A stretch of DNA of 64,000 bases from Tepidiforma thermophila. Its GTDB lineage: Bacteria > Chloroflexota > Dehalococcoidia > Tepidiformales > Tepidiformaceae. Below the pieces are notes generated by a model that was given only the letters and a program-made list of their open reading frames with translations, was not told where the DNA came from and ran no database searches. The stretch is from contig NZ_PDJQ01000001.1 in NCBI RefSeq assembly GCF_002563855.1, forward strand, positions 248,001-312,000, written 5' to 3'. Positions 45,422 to 54,284 of the stretch are shown here, piece after piece (the first letter of the stretch is position 1; each line of letters starts with the position of its first letter). The translations under genes and the position numbers were made by a program.

Positions 45422-45453
45422 CGCGGCGCCGGGGAGAGGTTCCCCGGCGCCGC
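45422..45453 (+). terminator. Terminator-like hairpin after thiolase
   Basis: GCGGCGCCGGGGA, loop GAGG, TTCCCCGGCGCCGC: a perfect 13-bp GC-rich stem, 30 bases after the stop. It is followed by GTTCGTT and not by a clean T-run, so termination efficiency is uncertain. Confidence 0.6.
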
Positions 45454-45576
45454 GTTCGTTGGCGCGGTGCGCCGGTCCGGTTCTGGACCTCGGCTTTACC
45501 TTCGTTAGGGGCTCTGACCTGAACGTATGGCGCCGTCAGCGAAGATAGGCGCCGAGGCTCCACGGGAGGTCTGCTC

Positions 45577-46338
45577 ATGAATCGGAAGCTGCTTCTCTTC
45601 GGCGGGGGCGGGCTGGCGGTGATCGCGGCGGCGGTCTTCGCCGCCTGGTTCTTCTACTTCCGGAGCGATGCGCCGGAGGAGGTGTCGCTCGAGGGAGCGC
45701 TCGAGACGGTACGGACGCCGACCGTGCCCGGGCCGACGGCGGCCGGTGCGACGCCGGCAGGCGGTGCGACGCAGCCGGCAGGCGGAAGCGCGAGCGGCGG
45801 CCTGGACGGGACGTGGACGGTGGCCACGGCAGGCGAGACGTTCGTGGGCTACCGGGTGCAGGAGGAGCTGGCGCAGATTGGGGCAGTGACCGCGGTGGGG
45901 CGGACGAGCGATGTGAAGGGTTCGGTGACCATTAAAGGGAACCGGGTGGAGCCCGGGAGCACCTTCACCGCGAATATGCAGGCGCTGAAGAGCGACCGTT
46001 CGCAGCGGGACAACGCCCTGCGCACGCAGGCGCTGGAGACGAACCGGTTCCCGACCTCGACGTTCACGCTGAAGGAGGCGGTGACGCTGCCGGCGTCGTT
46101 CGCGAACGGCGAGCCGCTGACGACGACGTTGAAAGGGAGCCTGGAGCTGCACGGGGTGACCCGCGACGTGGAGATCCCGGTGCAGGCGAAGCTGGAGAAC
46201 GGGCTGATCGTGGTGGTGGGGTCGCTCGAGATCAGATTCGCCGACTACGACATTGCGCAGCCGCGGGCGCCGATTGTCCTCAGCGTGGACGACAAGGGGG
46301 TCATGGAGATCCAGCTGGTGCTGCAGAAGCAGGGGTAG
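45577..46338 (+). CDS. YceI-domain protein with N-terminal membrane anchor
   Basis: A 253-residue protein. One N-terminal membrane helix (LLLFGGGGLAVIAAAVFAAW), an Ala/Thr/Gly-rich linker, then a YceI lipocalin-like domain (about 85-253): GTWTVATAGETFVGYRVQEE, DVKGSVTIKGNRVEPGSTFT, QRDNALRTQALETNRFPTST and LHGVTRDVEIPVQAKLENG are all family blocks. YceI proteins bind isoprenoid-type lipids in the periplasm or at the outer face of the membrane. The ATG has a GGGAGGTC Shine-Dalgarno sequence. Confidence 0.9.
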   Translation: MNRKLLLFGGGGLAVIAAAVFAAWFFYFRSDAPEEVSLEGALETVRTPTVPGPTAAGATPAGGATQPAGGSASGGLDGTWTVATAGETFVGYRVQEELAQIGAVTAVGRTSDVKGSVTIKGNRVEPGSTFTANMQALKSDRSQRDNALRTQALETNRFPTSTFTLKEAVTLPASFANGEPLTTTLKGSLELHGVTRDVEIPVQAKLENGLIVVVGSLEIRFADYDIAQPRAPIVLSVDDKGVMEIQLVLQKQG

Positions 46339-46350
46339 GGACCGGGCAGG

Positions 46351-47193
46351 TCAGGCGGAGATCAGGGCGACCCCGGCGAGGGCGAGGGCGGCGCCGGCGA
46401 GGCGCAGCCGGGTGAACTGCTCGCCGGCGACGAGGCGGGCGAGGACCAGAGTCTGGACCGGGTAGAGGGAGCCGAGCACCGAGGCAATTGCGACGTTGCC
46501 GCGGCTGGTGGCGAGGGCGAAGGAGAGGTTGGCGACGCTGTCGATGGCGCCGACCGAGGCCAGGCGGAGGCTGCGCCCGGCACCCGGCCAGCGGAGCCCG
46601 CCGACGAGCGCCCCGGCCGCAGCGGTGAACAGCGCCGCACCGGCCCGGGCCGAGAGGACGCCGACGAGGGCATCGCCATCGCTGGCGGACGCGCGGTCGA
46701 TGAGCAGGAAGAAGAGGCCGAAGCCGAGCGCTGCTGTGAGCCCAAGGGCGACGGGCAGCAGGTGGCGGCCATGGGTGAAGAGGCGCCCCTCGGCGGGGAG
46801 TGAGACGAGGGCGACGCCCGCGAGGGCGAGGGCGATGCCGGCAAGCGCTGCGGGCCCCGGCGCGGCCCCGGTAAGGATGGCGGCGGCGACCGGGATCACT
46901 GCACCGCAGGCGGAGAGCGGGGCGACGACGGCGGATTCGCCGAGGGAGAGGCCTTTATAGAGGGCGAGGCCGCCGAAGCTGGTGGCGAGGCCGGCGGTGA
47001 GCCCCCAGCGGACGGCGTCGGCGGAGGCACCGGGCCGGGCCACGAGGACGGCGAGGCCGAGAAGGAAGACGGCGGCCAGGTGGGAGGCGAGCCCGACGGT
47101 GAAGACGGGGAGCCGGCTGGTGAACCGGCCCCCGAGGAAGTCTGAGGTGCCCCAGGCGACGGCGGCGCCGAGGCCGAAGAGGATGGAGGTCAT
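46351..47193 (-). CDS. EamA/DMT family transporter
   Basis: A 280-residue membrane protein with about ten predicted helices in two five-helix EamA repeats. It begins MTSILFGLGAAVAWGTSDFL and has GLALYKGLSLGESAVVAPLS at the end of the first repeat and SRGNVAIASVLGSLYPVQTL near the end of the second, the usual repeat-end signatures. These proteins export metabolites such as amino acids; the substrate is not readable. It is followed downstream by the convergent YceI gene and preceded by gyrA on the same strand, 15 bases away. Confidence 0.88.
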   Translation of the reverse strand: MTSILFGLGAAVAWGTSDFLGGRFTSRLPVFTVGLASHLAAVFLLGLAVLVARPGASADAVRWGLTAGLATSFGGLALYKGLSLGESAVVAPLSACGAVIPVAAAILTGAAPGPAALAGIALALAGVALVSLPAEGRLFTHGRHLLPVALGLTAALGFGLFFLLIDRASASDGDALVGVLSARAGAALFTAAAGALVGGLRWPGAGRSLRLASVGAIDSVANLSFALATSRGNVAIASVLGSLYPVQTLVLARLVAGEQFTRLRLAGAALALAGVALISA

Positions 47194-47208
47194 GCGGGGC
47201 GTGCGCCG

Positions 47209-49869
47209 TCAGTCGCCGTTGGCCGCCTCGTCTCCGCCGTGCCCATCCCCGGCGTCATCGACATCGAGGCCGAGGGGGAGCGTCTCGTTCAGGGCGGCAT
47301 CGGGGTCGGCGCCGTTGCCGGAGGGGCGTGCCCGGCGGCGGCTCCCGGCCTGGCCGTCGTCCTCCATCATGAAGGCGGCGATGCTGGCGACGGCGTCACC
47401 CTCACCGACGCGCATCACGGTGACGCCCTGGGTGTTGCGGCCGATGCGGCTGATCTCGGAGACGCGGGTGCGGACGACGATGCCGTCGCGCGTGACGAGG
47501 AGGAGGTCCTGGCGAGGGTCGACCATGCGGCAGGCGGCGACGTTGCCGGTTTTCTCGGTGATGTTGAGGGTCTTGACGCCCTGGCCGCCCCGGCCCTGGA
47601 GGGGGTATTCGTCGATGGAGGTGCGCTTGCCGAAGCCGCGCTCGGAGATGATGAGGAGGTCGGAGCCATCGTCGGTGGTTTCGACGCCGACGACGTAGGC
47701 ACCGGGCCGCAGCTTCATGCCGCGGACGCCGCCGCTGGCGCGGCTGGCATCGCGCAGGTCGTCGATTTTGAAGCGGATGGCGAGGCCATCGCTGGAGACG
47801 AGGATGACGTGGGTTTCATTGGTGGCCAGGCGTGCGGCGATGAGCTGGTCGTTCTCATCGAGGTTGAAGGCGATCTTGCCGTTGCGACGGACCTCTTCGA
47901 ACTCGGAGAGGCGGGTCTTCTTGATTTCGCCGTTGCGGGTGGCGAGGAGGATGAAGTCGCGGTCGTAGGAGCGGACGGGCAGGATGGTGGTGACCCGCTC
48001 ACCGGGTTCGAGGTCGATGAGATTGACGATGGGAAGGCCCTTGGCCTGCTTCTTGGTGTCGGGGACGTCGAACGCGCGGAGGTGGTAGACCTTGCCGCGG
48101 TCGGTGAAGAAGAGGAGGTTGTCGTGGCTGTCGCAGACGACGAGCTTCATGACGGCGTCCTCTTCGCGGGTGGGGGCGCCGCGGGAGCCCCTGCCGCCGC
48201 GGCTCTGGCGGCGGAACTCGTCGAGGGGCATCCGCTTGATGTAGTTGCGGATGCTGAGGGTGACGACGGAGTCCTGGTGGGGGACGAGGTCTTCTTCGCG
48301 GAAGTCTTCGGGGTCGGCCTCGACGATTTCGGTGCGGCGGGGGTCGCCGTACTTCTTCTTCAGCTCCTTCATGTCGTCGCGGATGAGGAAGTCGATCTTC
48401 CGCGGGTTGGCGAGGAGGTCTTCGAGCTCGGCGATCTTCTTGATGAGCTCCTCGTACTCGTTGAGGATGGCCTGGCGCTCGAGGGCGGCGAGGCGGCGGA
48501 GCTGCATATCGAGGATGGCGCGGGCCTGGACCTCGGTGAAGGTGAAGGGGTTCCGCTGAGCGAGGGAGCGGATGGCGGCCGGGCTGTTGGCAGGCAGCCG
48601 TTCGAGCTGGACGAGCCCGACGCCCTGGAGGAGGTCGAGGGCGGCCTGGGCGGACTCGGCGGCGCGGATGGTGGCGATGACCGCGTCGATCATGTCGATG
48701 GCGCGGAGGAGGCCCTGGAGGATGTGCTCGCGCTCGCGGGCTTTTTCGAGCTGGTACTCGGTGCGCCGGCGGATGACGTTGCGGCGGTGGTCGATGAAGA
48801 GCTCGAGGGCGCGCTTCAGGCCGAGCCGGCGGGGGGCGCCGTCGACGATCGCCATCATGTTGATGGCGAAGGTGGAGCGCATGGCGGTGTGCTTAAAGAG
48901 GAGGTTCTTGACCTGCTGGACGGAGCCCTCTTTCTTGAGCTCGATGACGATGCGCATGCCGTTCCGGTCGGACTCGTCGCGGAGGTCGGCGATGCCTTCG
49001 ATTTTGCGGTCGCGGACGAGCTCGGCGATTTTTTCGATGAGCTGGGCCTTGTTCACCTGGTAGGGGAGCTCGGTGACGATGATGGCGGTGCGGCCCTTGC
49101 TCGATTCCTCGACCGTGGTGCGGGCGTGCATGGTGATGCGCCCGTGGCCTTCGCCGTAGGCGGCCCGGAGCTGGGCCTTGTCTTTGCCGACGAGGGCGAT
49201 GCCGTAGGTGGGGAAATCGGGTCCCTGGATGACGGTGAGGAGGTCATCGAGGGTGGTGGTTTCGGGGTTCTCGATGAGCATCGAGATGGCGTCGGCGATC
49301 TCGCCGAGGTTGTGCGGGGGGATGCTCGTGGCCATGCCGACGGCGATGCCGGAGGAGCCGTTCAGGAGCAGGTTCGGGATGCGGGAGGGGAGGATGGAGG
49401 GCTGCTCGTGGCGGCCGTCGTAGTTGGGTTCGAAATCGACCGTGTTCTGGTCGATGTCAGCGAGCATCTCCTCGGCGATCGGGGACATGCGCGCCTCGGT
49501 GTACCGCATGGCGGCCGGGGGGTCGCCATCGACGGAGCCGAAGTTGCCCTGGCCATCGATGAGGGGGTAGCGCAGGGAGAAGTCCTGCGCCATGCGGACG
49601 AGGGTGTCGTAGACCGCCTGGTCGCCATGGGGGTGGTATTTCCCCATGACATCGCCGACGGTGGCGGCGGATTTGCGGTAGGGGGTGCCGGCGCGGGCGC
49701 CGCCTTCGTACATGCCCCAGAGGATGCGGCGCTGGACCGGCTTGAGGCCGTCGCGGACATCGGGGAGGGCGCGCGAGACGATCACGCTCATGGCGTAATC
49801 GAGGTAGCTGGTGCGCATCTCCTGTTCGATTTCGACCGGGCGGACCTGTGAGGTTGGTTCGATGGACAC
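47209..49869 (-). CDS. gyrA: DNA gyrase subunit A
   Basis: An 886-residue type IIA topoisomerase A subunit. The winged-helix cleavage domain has [20 protein letters not shown], the catalytic Tyr in [10 protein letters not shown] (about residue 122), and [20 protein letters not shown]. The C-terminal domain has beta-propeller repeats with [17 protein letters not shown] (the GyrA-box region) and [17 protein letters not shown]. The GyrA-box core QSRGGRG is one residue off the usual QRRGGKG. The start is a GTG at 49869. A TACAAT on the minus strand (about 49915) gives a leader of roughly 40 bases. gyrB is not next to it. Confidence 0.95.
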   Translation of the reverse strand: MSIEPTSQVRPVEIEQEMRTSYLDYAMSVIVSRALPDVRDGLKPVQRRILWGMYEGGARAGTPYRKSAATVGDVMGKYHPHGDQAVYDTLVRMAQDFSLRYPLIDGQGNFGSVDGDPPAAMRYTEARMSPIAEEMLADIDQNTVDFEPNYDGRHEQPSILPSRIPNLLLNGSSGIAVGMATSIPPHNLGEIADAISMLIENPETTTLDDLLTVIQGPDFPTYGIALVGKDKAQLRAAYGEGHGRITMHARTTVEESSKGRTAIIVTELPYQVNKAQLIEKIAELVRDRKIEGIADLRDESDRNGMRIVIELKKEGSVQQVKNLLFKHTAMRSTFAINMMAIVDGAPRRLGLKRALELFIDHRRNVIRRRTEYQLEKAREREHILQGLLRAIDMIDAVIATIRAAESAQAALDLLQGVGLVQLERLPANSPAAIRSLAQRNPFTFTEVQARAILDMQLRRLAALERQAILNEYEELIKKIAELEDLLANPRKIDFLIRDDMKELKKKYGDPRRTEIVEADPEDFREEDLVPHQDSVVTLSIRNYIKRMPLDEFRRQSRGGRGSRGAPTREEDAVMKLVVCDSHDNLLFFTDRGKVYHLRAFDVPDTKKQAKGLPIVNLIDLEPGERVTTILPVRSYDRDFILLATRNGEIKKTRLSEFEEVRRNGKIAFNLDENDQLIAARLATNETHVILVSSDGLAIRFKIDDLRDASRASGGVRGMKLRPGAYVVGVETTDDGSDLLIISERGFGKRTSIDEYPLQGRGGQGVKTLNITEKTGNVAACRMVDPRQDLLLVTRDGIVVRTRVSEISRIGRNTQGVTVMRVGEGDAVASIAAFMMEDDGQAGSRRRARPSGNGADPDAALNETLPLGLDVDDAGDGHGGDEAANGD

Positions 49870-50019
49870 GGGCGACTCCGGGGCGGGCGCGAACGGGGGA
49901 AATCGTTCAGTTCATTGTACCATTTTGGCGTTTAGCGGCCCCGGCCGGAGGGGCGCAGGGCCGCGGGGGCTCGCGAGCGGACGCGGTAGGGTGCGGCTCA
50001 GTGCGCGGAAGGGTGCGGC

Positions 50020-50907
50020 TCAGTGGAAGAGGCGGCGGTAGTGGGTGCTGGCGAAGAATTCGCGGAGGACGGCGGCGGCCGGGCCGGCCACGGGGATGGC
50101 GTCGAGCTCGGAGGGGTGCCAGTAGCGGAAGGCCTGCCCTTCGCGGACCTCGATGAGCGACTCGGGCAGGTCGGGGTCGTCGTAGTAGATGTGGTAGACG
50201 TGGGTGAGGGAGCCGGGCAGTTCGGCGGCGCGGTAGACGCGGAAGAGGCGGAGCGATTCGAGCAGGATTCCGGTTTCCTCTTCGAACTCGCGGAAGGCGG
50301 CGGCATCGGGCGGTTCGTCGGGTTCGACGAGGCCGCCGGGGATGGACCACTGGCCGGGGTAGCGCTCGGGGGGAAGGTCGGCATCGCGGAGCTGGAGGAG
50401 GGCGCGGCCCCAGCGGTCGAGGGCGATGATGCCGACGCCGACCCGGTAGGGCTGGAGCATGCCGACGGTGCCGCGGTAGGCATCGCTGGCGGTGAAGCGG
50501 GCGAGGAGCTGGCGGGTGCCGGGGTTCATGGGGAGGGCGGCGAAGGCCCGCGGGTGGTGGTACTGGAAATCGAGGCCTTCACGCACCTGTATGGCAGTGC
50601 GGGGCACGGGGTCATCAGCCACGAAGAGGTGGAGGCAGGAGGGGAGGAGGTCGGGGATTTGGTCGGTGGTGACCGTTTCGACGTAGCGGAGGCGCTGGAG
50701 GCGGACGCCGGTCTCCTCCTCGAATTCGCGGAGGGCGGTTTCGCGGGGGGATTCGCCGGGTTCGCGGCCGCCGCCGGGGATGGTCCAGCGGCCGATGCCG
50801 GCGGGCCAGACGTCGTCGTCGCGCTGCTGGAGGAGGATGGAGCCATCGGGCGCGACGAGGAGGACGGCGGAGCCTTCGCGGCCGGAGCCGGGCGCCTTGT
50901 AGGTCAT
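50020..50907 (-). CDS. Protein with two Nudix hydrolase domains
   Basis: A 295-residue protein made of two Nudix domains in tandem. The first (about 10-140) has the Nudix box GGGREPGESPRETALREFEE then ETGV; the second (about 155-290) has GGLVEPDEPPDAAAFREFEE then ETGI. Both keep the REFEEETG core with the metal-binding glutamates, so both may be active, though the second departs from the consensus at the Gly-Glu position (EPDE). Substrates are unknown; these enzymes hydrolyse nucleoside diphosphates linked to another group. It is divergent from the dam-like gene. Confidence 0.88.
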   Translation of the reverse strand: MTYKAPGSGREGSAVLLVAPDGSILLQQRDDDVWPAGIGRWTIPGGGREPGESPRETALREFEEETGVRLQRLRYVETVTTDQIPDLLPSCLHLFVADDPVPRTAIQVREGLDFQYHHPRAFAALPMNPGTRQLLARFTASDAYRGTVGMLQPYRVGVGIIALDRWGRALLQLRDADLPPERYPGQWSIPGGLVEPDEPPDAAAFREFEEETGILLESLRLFRVYRAAELPGSLTHVYHIYYDDPDLPESLIEVREGQAFRYWHPSELDAIPVAGPAAAVLREFFASTHYRRLFH

Positions 50908-50981
50908 ACCTTCACGGTAGCAGCCTGCGCTGCGGCCGGGGAATTGCCGAGGGCGGCCCGGGTAGGCCACGATGGTGGCCG

Positions 50982-51830
50982 ATGGCGACGCCCTTCCTGA
51001 AGTGGGCCGGCGGGAAATCGCGGCTAGTGCCGATGGTTGCGGAGGGCATCGCCGGGCTGGCGGTCGAGCGGTACATCGAGCCCTTCCTCGGCGGGGGCGC
51101 GATGTTCTTCGGGCTGCGGGCGCGCGGGCTGCGGGCGCCGGCGGTCCTCGCCGACGCGAATCCCGAGCTCATGGCGACGTTTGCTGCCGTGCGCGACGAC
51201 CCGGAGGCGGTGATTGCGGCGCTGCGGCCGCTGGCCGAGGCGTACCTCGCGGCGGGGCGGGAGGAGCGGCGCGAGCTGTACTACCGGGTGCGGGCGAGCG
51301 AGCCGGAGGGCCGGGCGGCCCGGGCGGCGCGGGTCATCTTCCTCAACCGGACGTGCTACAACGGGCTGTACCGGGTGAACCGGCAGGGGCGGTTCAATGT
51401 GCCGCACGGGCGGTACGTGCGGCCGCTGATTTGCGACGAGGCGAACCTGCGCGCATGCGCGGCGGAGCTGGCGGGGGCAGAGCTGCGCTGCGGGGACTTC
51501 GCCGAGGTATGCGCGGAGGCCGGCCCGGGAGATTTCGTTTACCTCGACCCGCCCTATCACCCGCTGAGCGCAACGGCGCGGTTCACGGCGTATACGGACC
51601 GGGCGTTCGGTTGGGACGACCAGGTGCGGCTGGCGGCAGCGGTCCGGGGGCTGGCGGCGCGGGGGGCGTGGTTCGCGCTGTCCAATTCGGCGCACCCGGC
51701 GATTGCGGCGCTCTACGAGGGGCTGCGGCCGCTGACGGTGCAGATGTCGCGGGCGATTAATTCGCGGGGTGACCGGCGGGCGCCGGTGGAGGAGTACCTG
51801 TTTTTCGGAGGGAGAAGGGAGAAGGGATGA
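50982..51830 (+). CDS. dam: Dam-like adenine-specific DNA methyltransferase
   Basis: A 282-residue N6-adenine methylase of the alpha (D12/Dam) class. It begins MATPFLKWAGGKSRLVPMVA, with the family's N-terminal WAGGK motif, then the AdoMet-binding PFLGGGAMFFGL (motif I) and the catalytic LDPPYHPL (motif IV, near residue 190). FLNRTCYNGLYRVNRQGRFN is the target-recognition neighbourhood typical of Dam and M.DpnII, so GATC is a reasonable guess, not a fact. No restriction enzyme is adjacent, so it is an orphan methylase. The last codons run into GA-rich repeat DNA (GRREKG). Confidence 0.88.
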   Translation: MATPFLKWAGGKSRLVPMVAEGIAGLAVERYIEPFLGGGAMFFGLRARGLRAPAVLADANPELMATFAAVRDDPEAVIAALRPLAEAYLAAGREERRELYYRVRASEPEGRAARAARVIFLNRTCYNGLYRVNRQGRFNVPHGRYVRPLICDEANLRACAAELAGAELRCGDFAEVCAEAGPGDFVYLDPPYHPLSATARFTAYTDRAFGWDDQVRLAAAVRGLAARGAWFALSNSAHPAIAALYEGLRPLTVQMSRAINSRGDRRAPVEEYLFFGGRREKG

Positions 51831-51880
51831 GGGAGGAGCCTGGAGGTTGGAGACGGGAGCGGGGAACGGGGAGTGAACGC
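51810..51880. repeat. GA-rich intergenic repeat, same family as around recQ
   Basis: GGGAGAAGGGAGAAGGGATG, then GGGAGGAGCCTGGAGGTTGG and GGGAGCGGGGAACGGGG. It resembles the DNA at 2411-2830 and 5051-5300 and encodes the last few residues of the methylase. Confidence 0.7.
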
Positions 51881-51902
51881 GAATCTCGTTCGGGTTTTGG
51901 GG

Positions 51903-51908
51903 TATACT
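51903..51908 (+). promoter_or_regulatory. -10 element for the P450 gene
   Basis: TATACT, 19 bases before the ATG at 51928, giving a leader of about 12 bases that holds GGAGG. Confidence 0.5.
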
Positions 51909-51927
51909 GGGTCGGCGGAGGTGGTCG

Positions 51928-53100
51928 ATGGTTGCTGCGCCGAATGTGAACGACCCGGCATTCCTGGAGAATCCGTTTCCGTCCTACGAGCTGGGGCGGG
52001 CGATGAGCCCGCTGGTCCTGCCGGACCGGGGCCTGGCGATGGTCTTCGGGTACGACGACTGCGTCGGGATCCTGAAGGACTGGGAGACGTGGTCGTCGCG
52101 GTTCCCGCCGCCGCCGGACGTGGCGGACCCGCCGGAGCCAACGATGCTGAATTCGGACCCGCCGCGGCACACACGGCTGCGGTCGCTGGTGAACCAGGCG
52201 TTTACACCGCGGATGGTGGAGCAGCTGGAGCCGCGCATCCGGGAGATTACGCGGGAGCTGCTGGAGCCGGCCCTCGAGGCGGAAGCGTGCGACCTGGTGG
52301 CCGCGCTGGCATACCCGCTGCCGGTCATTGTCATCGCCGAGATTCTTGGGATTCCGCCGGAGGACCGGGCGCAGTTCAAGGAGTGGTCGGACGAGGTGGT
52401 CGCGAGCCTCGGTACGGGGTTCGGGAGCGGGCGGCAGATCCGGGCCGAGGTGTTCGAGGAGATGCGGGAGTACTTCACCCGGATGACGGAAGAGCGGCGC
52501 CGGCATCCGCGGAACGACCTGATCAGCGGGCTGGTGGAGGCGGAGCAGGACGGCGAGCGGCTGACGTTCACCGACCTGCTGCAGATGCTGATCCTGCTGC
52601 TGGTAGCCGGGAACGAGACGACGACGAACCTGATCAGCAACGCGATGCTGAGCTTCATGGAGCACCGGGACGAGCTGGCGAAGGTGGAGGCGAACCCGGC
52701 GCTCATCCCCTCGGCGCTGGAGGAGGTGCTGCGGTTCAATTCGCCGGTGCAGGCGACGGCCCGCCGGCCCACGCGGGATGTGGAGCTGCGGGGCCGGACG
52801 ATCCCGGCGGGGATGGTGACGCTGGTGTGGCTGGCGGCGGCGAACCGCGACCCGGAGCAGTTCCCGGAGCCGCTGCGGTTTGATGTGACGCGCTCGCCGA
52901 ACCGGCACCTGGCGTTCGGGATGGGGATTCACTTCTGCCTTGGGGCGCCGCTGGCGCGGCTGGAGGCGCGGGTGGCCTACGAGGAGCTGCTCGGCGCGGC
53001 GACGGGATTCGAACGGACGACGGAGGGGCCGCTGCCGCGGGTGCCGACGTTCTTCATGCGCGGGGTGCTGGAGCTGCCGATTGCGTTCCGGCGGCGGTGA
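51928..53100 (+). CDS. Cytochrome P450
   Basis: A 390-residue soluble bacterial P450. The oxygen-activating I-helix motif is LLVAGNETTTNLI (about 227), the ExxR motif is in LEEVLRFNSPVQATARRP (about 270), and the haem ligand Cys is in FGMGIHFCLGAPLARLEA (about 335). These enzymes hydroxylate hydrophobic substrates with electrons from a ferredoxin; no redox partner gene is adjacent. The ATG at 51928 follows GGAGGTGG. Bases 53101-53135 directly after the stop are a copy of the end of the enoyl-CoA hydratase gene. Confidence 0.95.
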   Translation: MVAAPNVNDPAFLENPFPSYELGRAMSPLVLPDRGLAMVFGYDDCVGILKDWETWSSRFPPPPDVADPPEPTMLNSDPPRHTRLRSLVNQAFTPRMVEQLEPRIREITRELLEPALEAEACDLVAALAYPLPVIVIAEILGIPPEDRAQFKEWSDEVVASLGTGFGSGRQIRAEVFEEMREYFTRMTEERRRHPRNDLISGLVEAEQDGERLTFTDLLQMLILLLVAGNETTTNLISNAMLSFMEHRDELAKVEANPALIPSALEEVLRFNSPVQATARRPTRDVELRGRTIPAGMVTLVWLAAANRDPEQFPEPLRFDVTRSPNRHLAFGMGIHFCLGAPLARLEARVAYEELLGAATGFERTTEGPLPRVPTFFMRGVLELPIAFRRR

Positions 53101-53135
53101 GGGCTAGCGCTTGAGGCCGGGCGGGAGGTTGCGGT
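53101..53135. repeat. 35-bp direct repeat, left copy
   Basis: GGGCTAGCGCTTGAGGCCGG and GCGGGAGGTTGCGGT, identical to 54250-54284. On the minus strand it encodes the last residues of enoyl-CoA hydratase (NLPPGLKR and stop) without the gene. The copies flank the toxin-antitoxin pair. Confidence 0.95.
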
Positions 53136-53527
53136 CAGAGCACCCGGCGGGCTCGTCTATTTCTGCCCAGCACGAAGGCGAACGGCCGCGGCACGTCGCG
53201 TTCGACCGCCTGAAGCCATTCCCAGCGAATGAGGAGGAGCCGCAAGACCTCCCACCGCGGTGCCTGGCCGGTCTTCAGGAAGACGAGGCCGCAATTGCTG
53301 AGCCGTATGAGGTCAACCAGCGCGACACTCTGGAGGATTGCCGTGTCCTCGGATAGGCCGAGATAGCCGTGCTGGCCAACCCACCGAAGCCAGGCGGGGT
53401 CGGCCGCTCCCTGCTGGATGGGGCCGCCGCGCTTCGGCCGCTCAATATCCTCCGCACCGGGCACACCGATGTGGAGGAGCGCGCCGGGCACTTTCGTGCC
53501 CATGCTCTCGTCGAAGAAGAGCCTCAC
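53135..53527 (-). CDS. VapC45-like PIN-domain toxin
   Basis: A 130-residue protein that starts MRLFFDESMGTKVPGALLHI, with the first acidic residues (DES) at the end of the first strand as in PIN-like nucleases, and has GYLGLSEDTAILQSVALVDL (second acidic site) and a basic C-terminus. The length and the adjoining DUF433-type antitoxin point to the VapC45 branch. It should cleave RNA when free. The GTG start overlaps the antitoxin stop by four bases (GTGA). Its stop codon is at the edge of the 35-bp repeat. Confidence 0.7.
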   Translation of the reverse strand: MRLFFDESMGTKVPGALLHIGVPGAEDIERPKRGGPIQQGAADPAWLRWVGQHGYLGLSEDTAILQSVALVDLIRLSNCGLVFLKTGQAPRWEVLRLLLIRWEWLQAVERDVPRPFAFVLGRNRRARRVL

Positions 53528-54237
53528 GCTGCGATCCGGAGGGCAGCCTCAACGACCTCCCTGTCGAGTTCGAGGTCCTCAGCGATCCAGTCAATGCTCT
53601 CTCCGGCCCGTTTGAAGCGCCCGGCAATGACGTCCACCCTGAGATTCCGGCCGGCGATGGTCGGTCGGCCGACGGCGACTGCCGGGTCGACCACCACCTG
53701 GACCGCGCGGCCGGCCGGGAACCAGCGGAGTGCGAGCCGGTCGAGGGTCGTGTCGAAGTCGAACTGCTCGCCGAGCTCCTGAACCGAGTAGGGCAGTGCG
53801 AACTGTCCGCCGAGGTCGATGGAAAGCCGGCCCGGTCCGGGGTTGGCGCCCTCGAACTCGTGCATGATGTGGCCGCCCTCGTAGAACAGCCGCCGGCTGG
53901 CGAAGGGGTGCTCTATCCCCAAGGCGTGGCGAGCGAATTCATGGGCGACGCGGAGCCGCTGGAGGGAGATGCGGGCGACGCCGTCGCGGCCCTCGCGGAA
54001 TCCGCGGACGACAACGATTTCCGCCAGGTCCAAAAACGACAGCAATGGGCCTTCGTGCGGAACGACCGGCCGAAAGCCTCTTCCCCCGGGCGTCGTCGTT
54101 CGGCCGCGGAGCCACGCTCGAACAAGCTGCGGCGAGGCCCCCGCGAGCCGCGCCGCTTCCGTGATGGTGTAGCGGGGTTCGCGGCGAATCCGGTCGAGCA
54201 GATCAGCGTCGGGTTCAGGGATACGGTTCCAGTCCAC
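53524..54237 (-). CDS. VapB45-like antitoxin with N-terminal HTH and C-terminal DUF433
   Basis: A 237-residue protein. Residues 20-50 have a MerR-like helix-turn-helix (YTITEAARLAGASPQLVRAW). The middle (about 60-160) includes LLSFLDLAEIVVVRGFREGR and HEFARHALGIEHPFASRRLF. The C-terminus (about 165-235) is a DUF433 domain: VVVDPAVAVGRPTIAGRNLR and WIAEDLELDREVVEAALRIA. This arrangement is known in VapB45-type antitoxins, which bind the toxin and their own promoter. The start is a GTG twelve bases before the right 35-bp repeat, so most of the promoter must lie inside or beyond that repeat. Confidence 0.75.
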   Translation of the reverse strand: MDWNRIPEPDADLLDRIRREPRYTITEAARLAGASPQLVRAWLRGRTTTPGGRGFRPVVPHEGPLLSFLDLAEIVVVRGFREGRDGVARISLQRLRVAHEFARHALGIEHPFASRRLFYEGGHIMHEFEGANPGPGRLSIDLGGQFALPYSVQELGEQFDFDTTLDRLALRWFPAGRAVQVVVDPAVAVGRPTIAGRNLRVDVIAGRFKRAGESIDWIAEDLELDREVVEAALRIAA

Positions 54238-54249
54238 AATCTCCTCCGC

Positions 54250-54284
54250 GGGCTAGCGCTTGAGGCCGGGCGGGAGGTTGCGGT
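54250..54284. repeat. 35-bp direct repeat, right copy
   Basis: The original copy, identical to 53101-53135; it contains the last codons and TAG stop of the enoyl-CoA hydratase gene. Confidence 0.95.

Noticed and set aside
47239-49851. 870-residue plus-strand protein opposite gyrA
   Set aside because: Asp/Glu/Gly-rich antisense shadow of gyrA.
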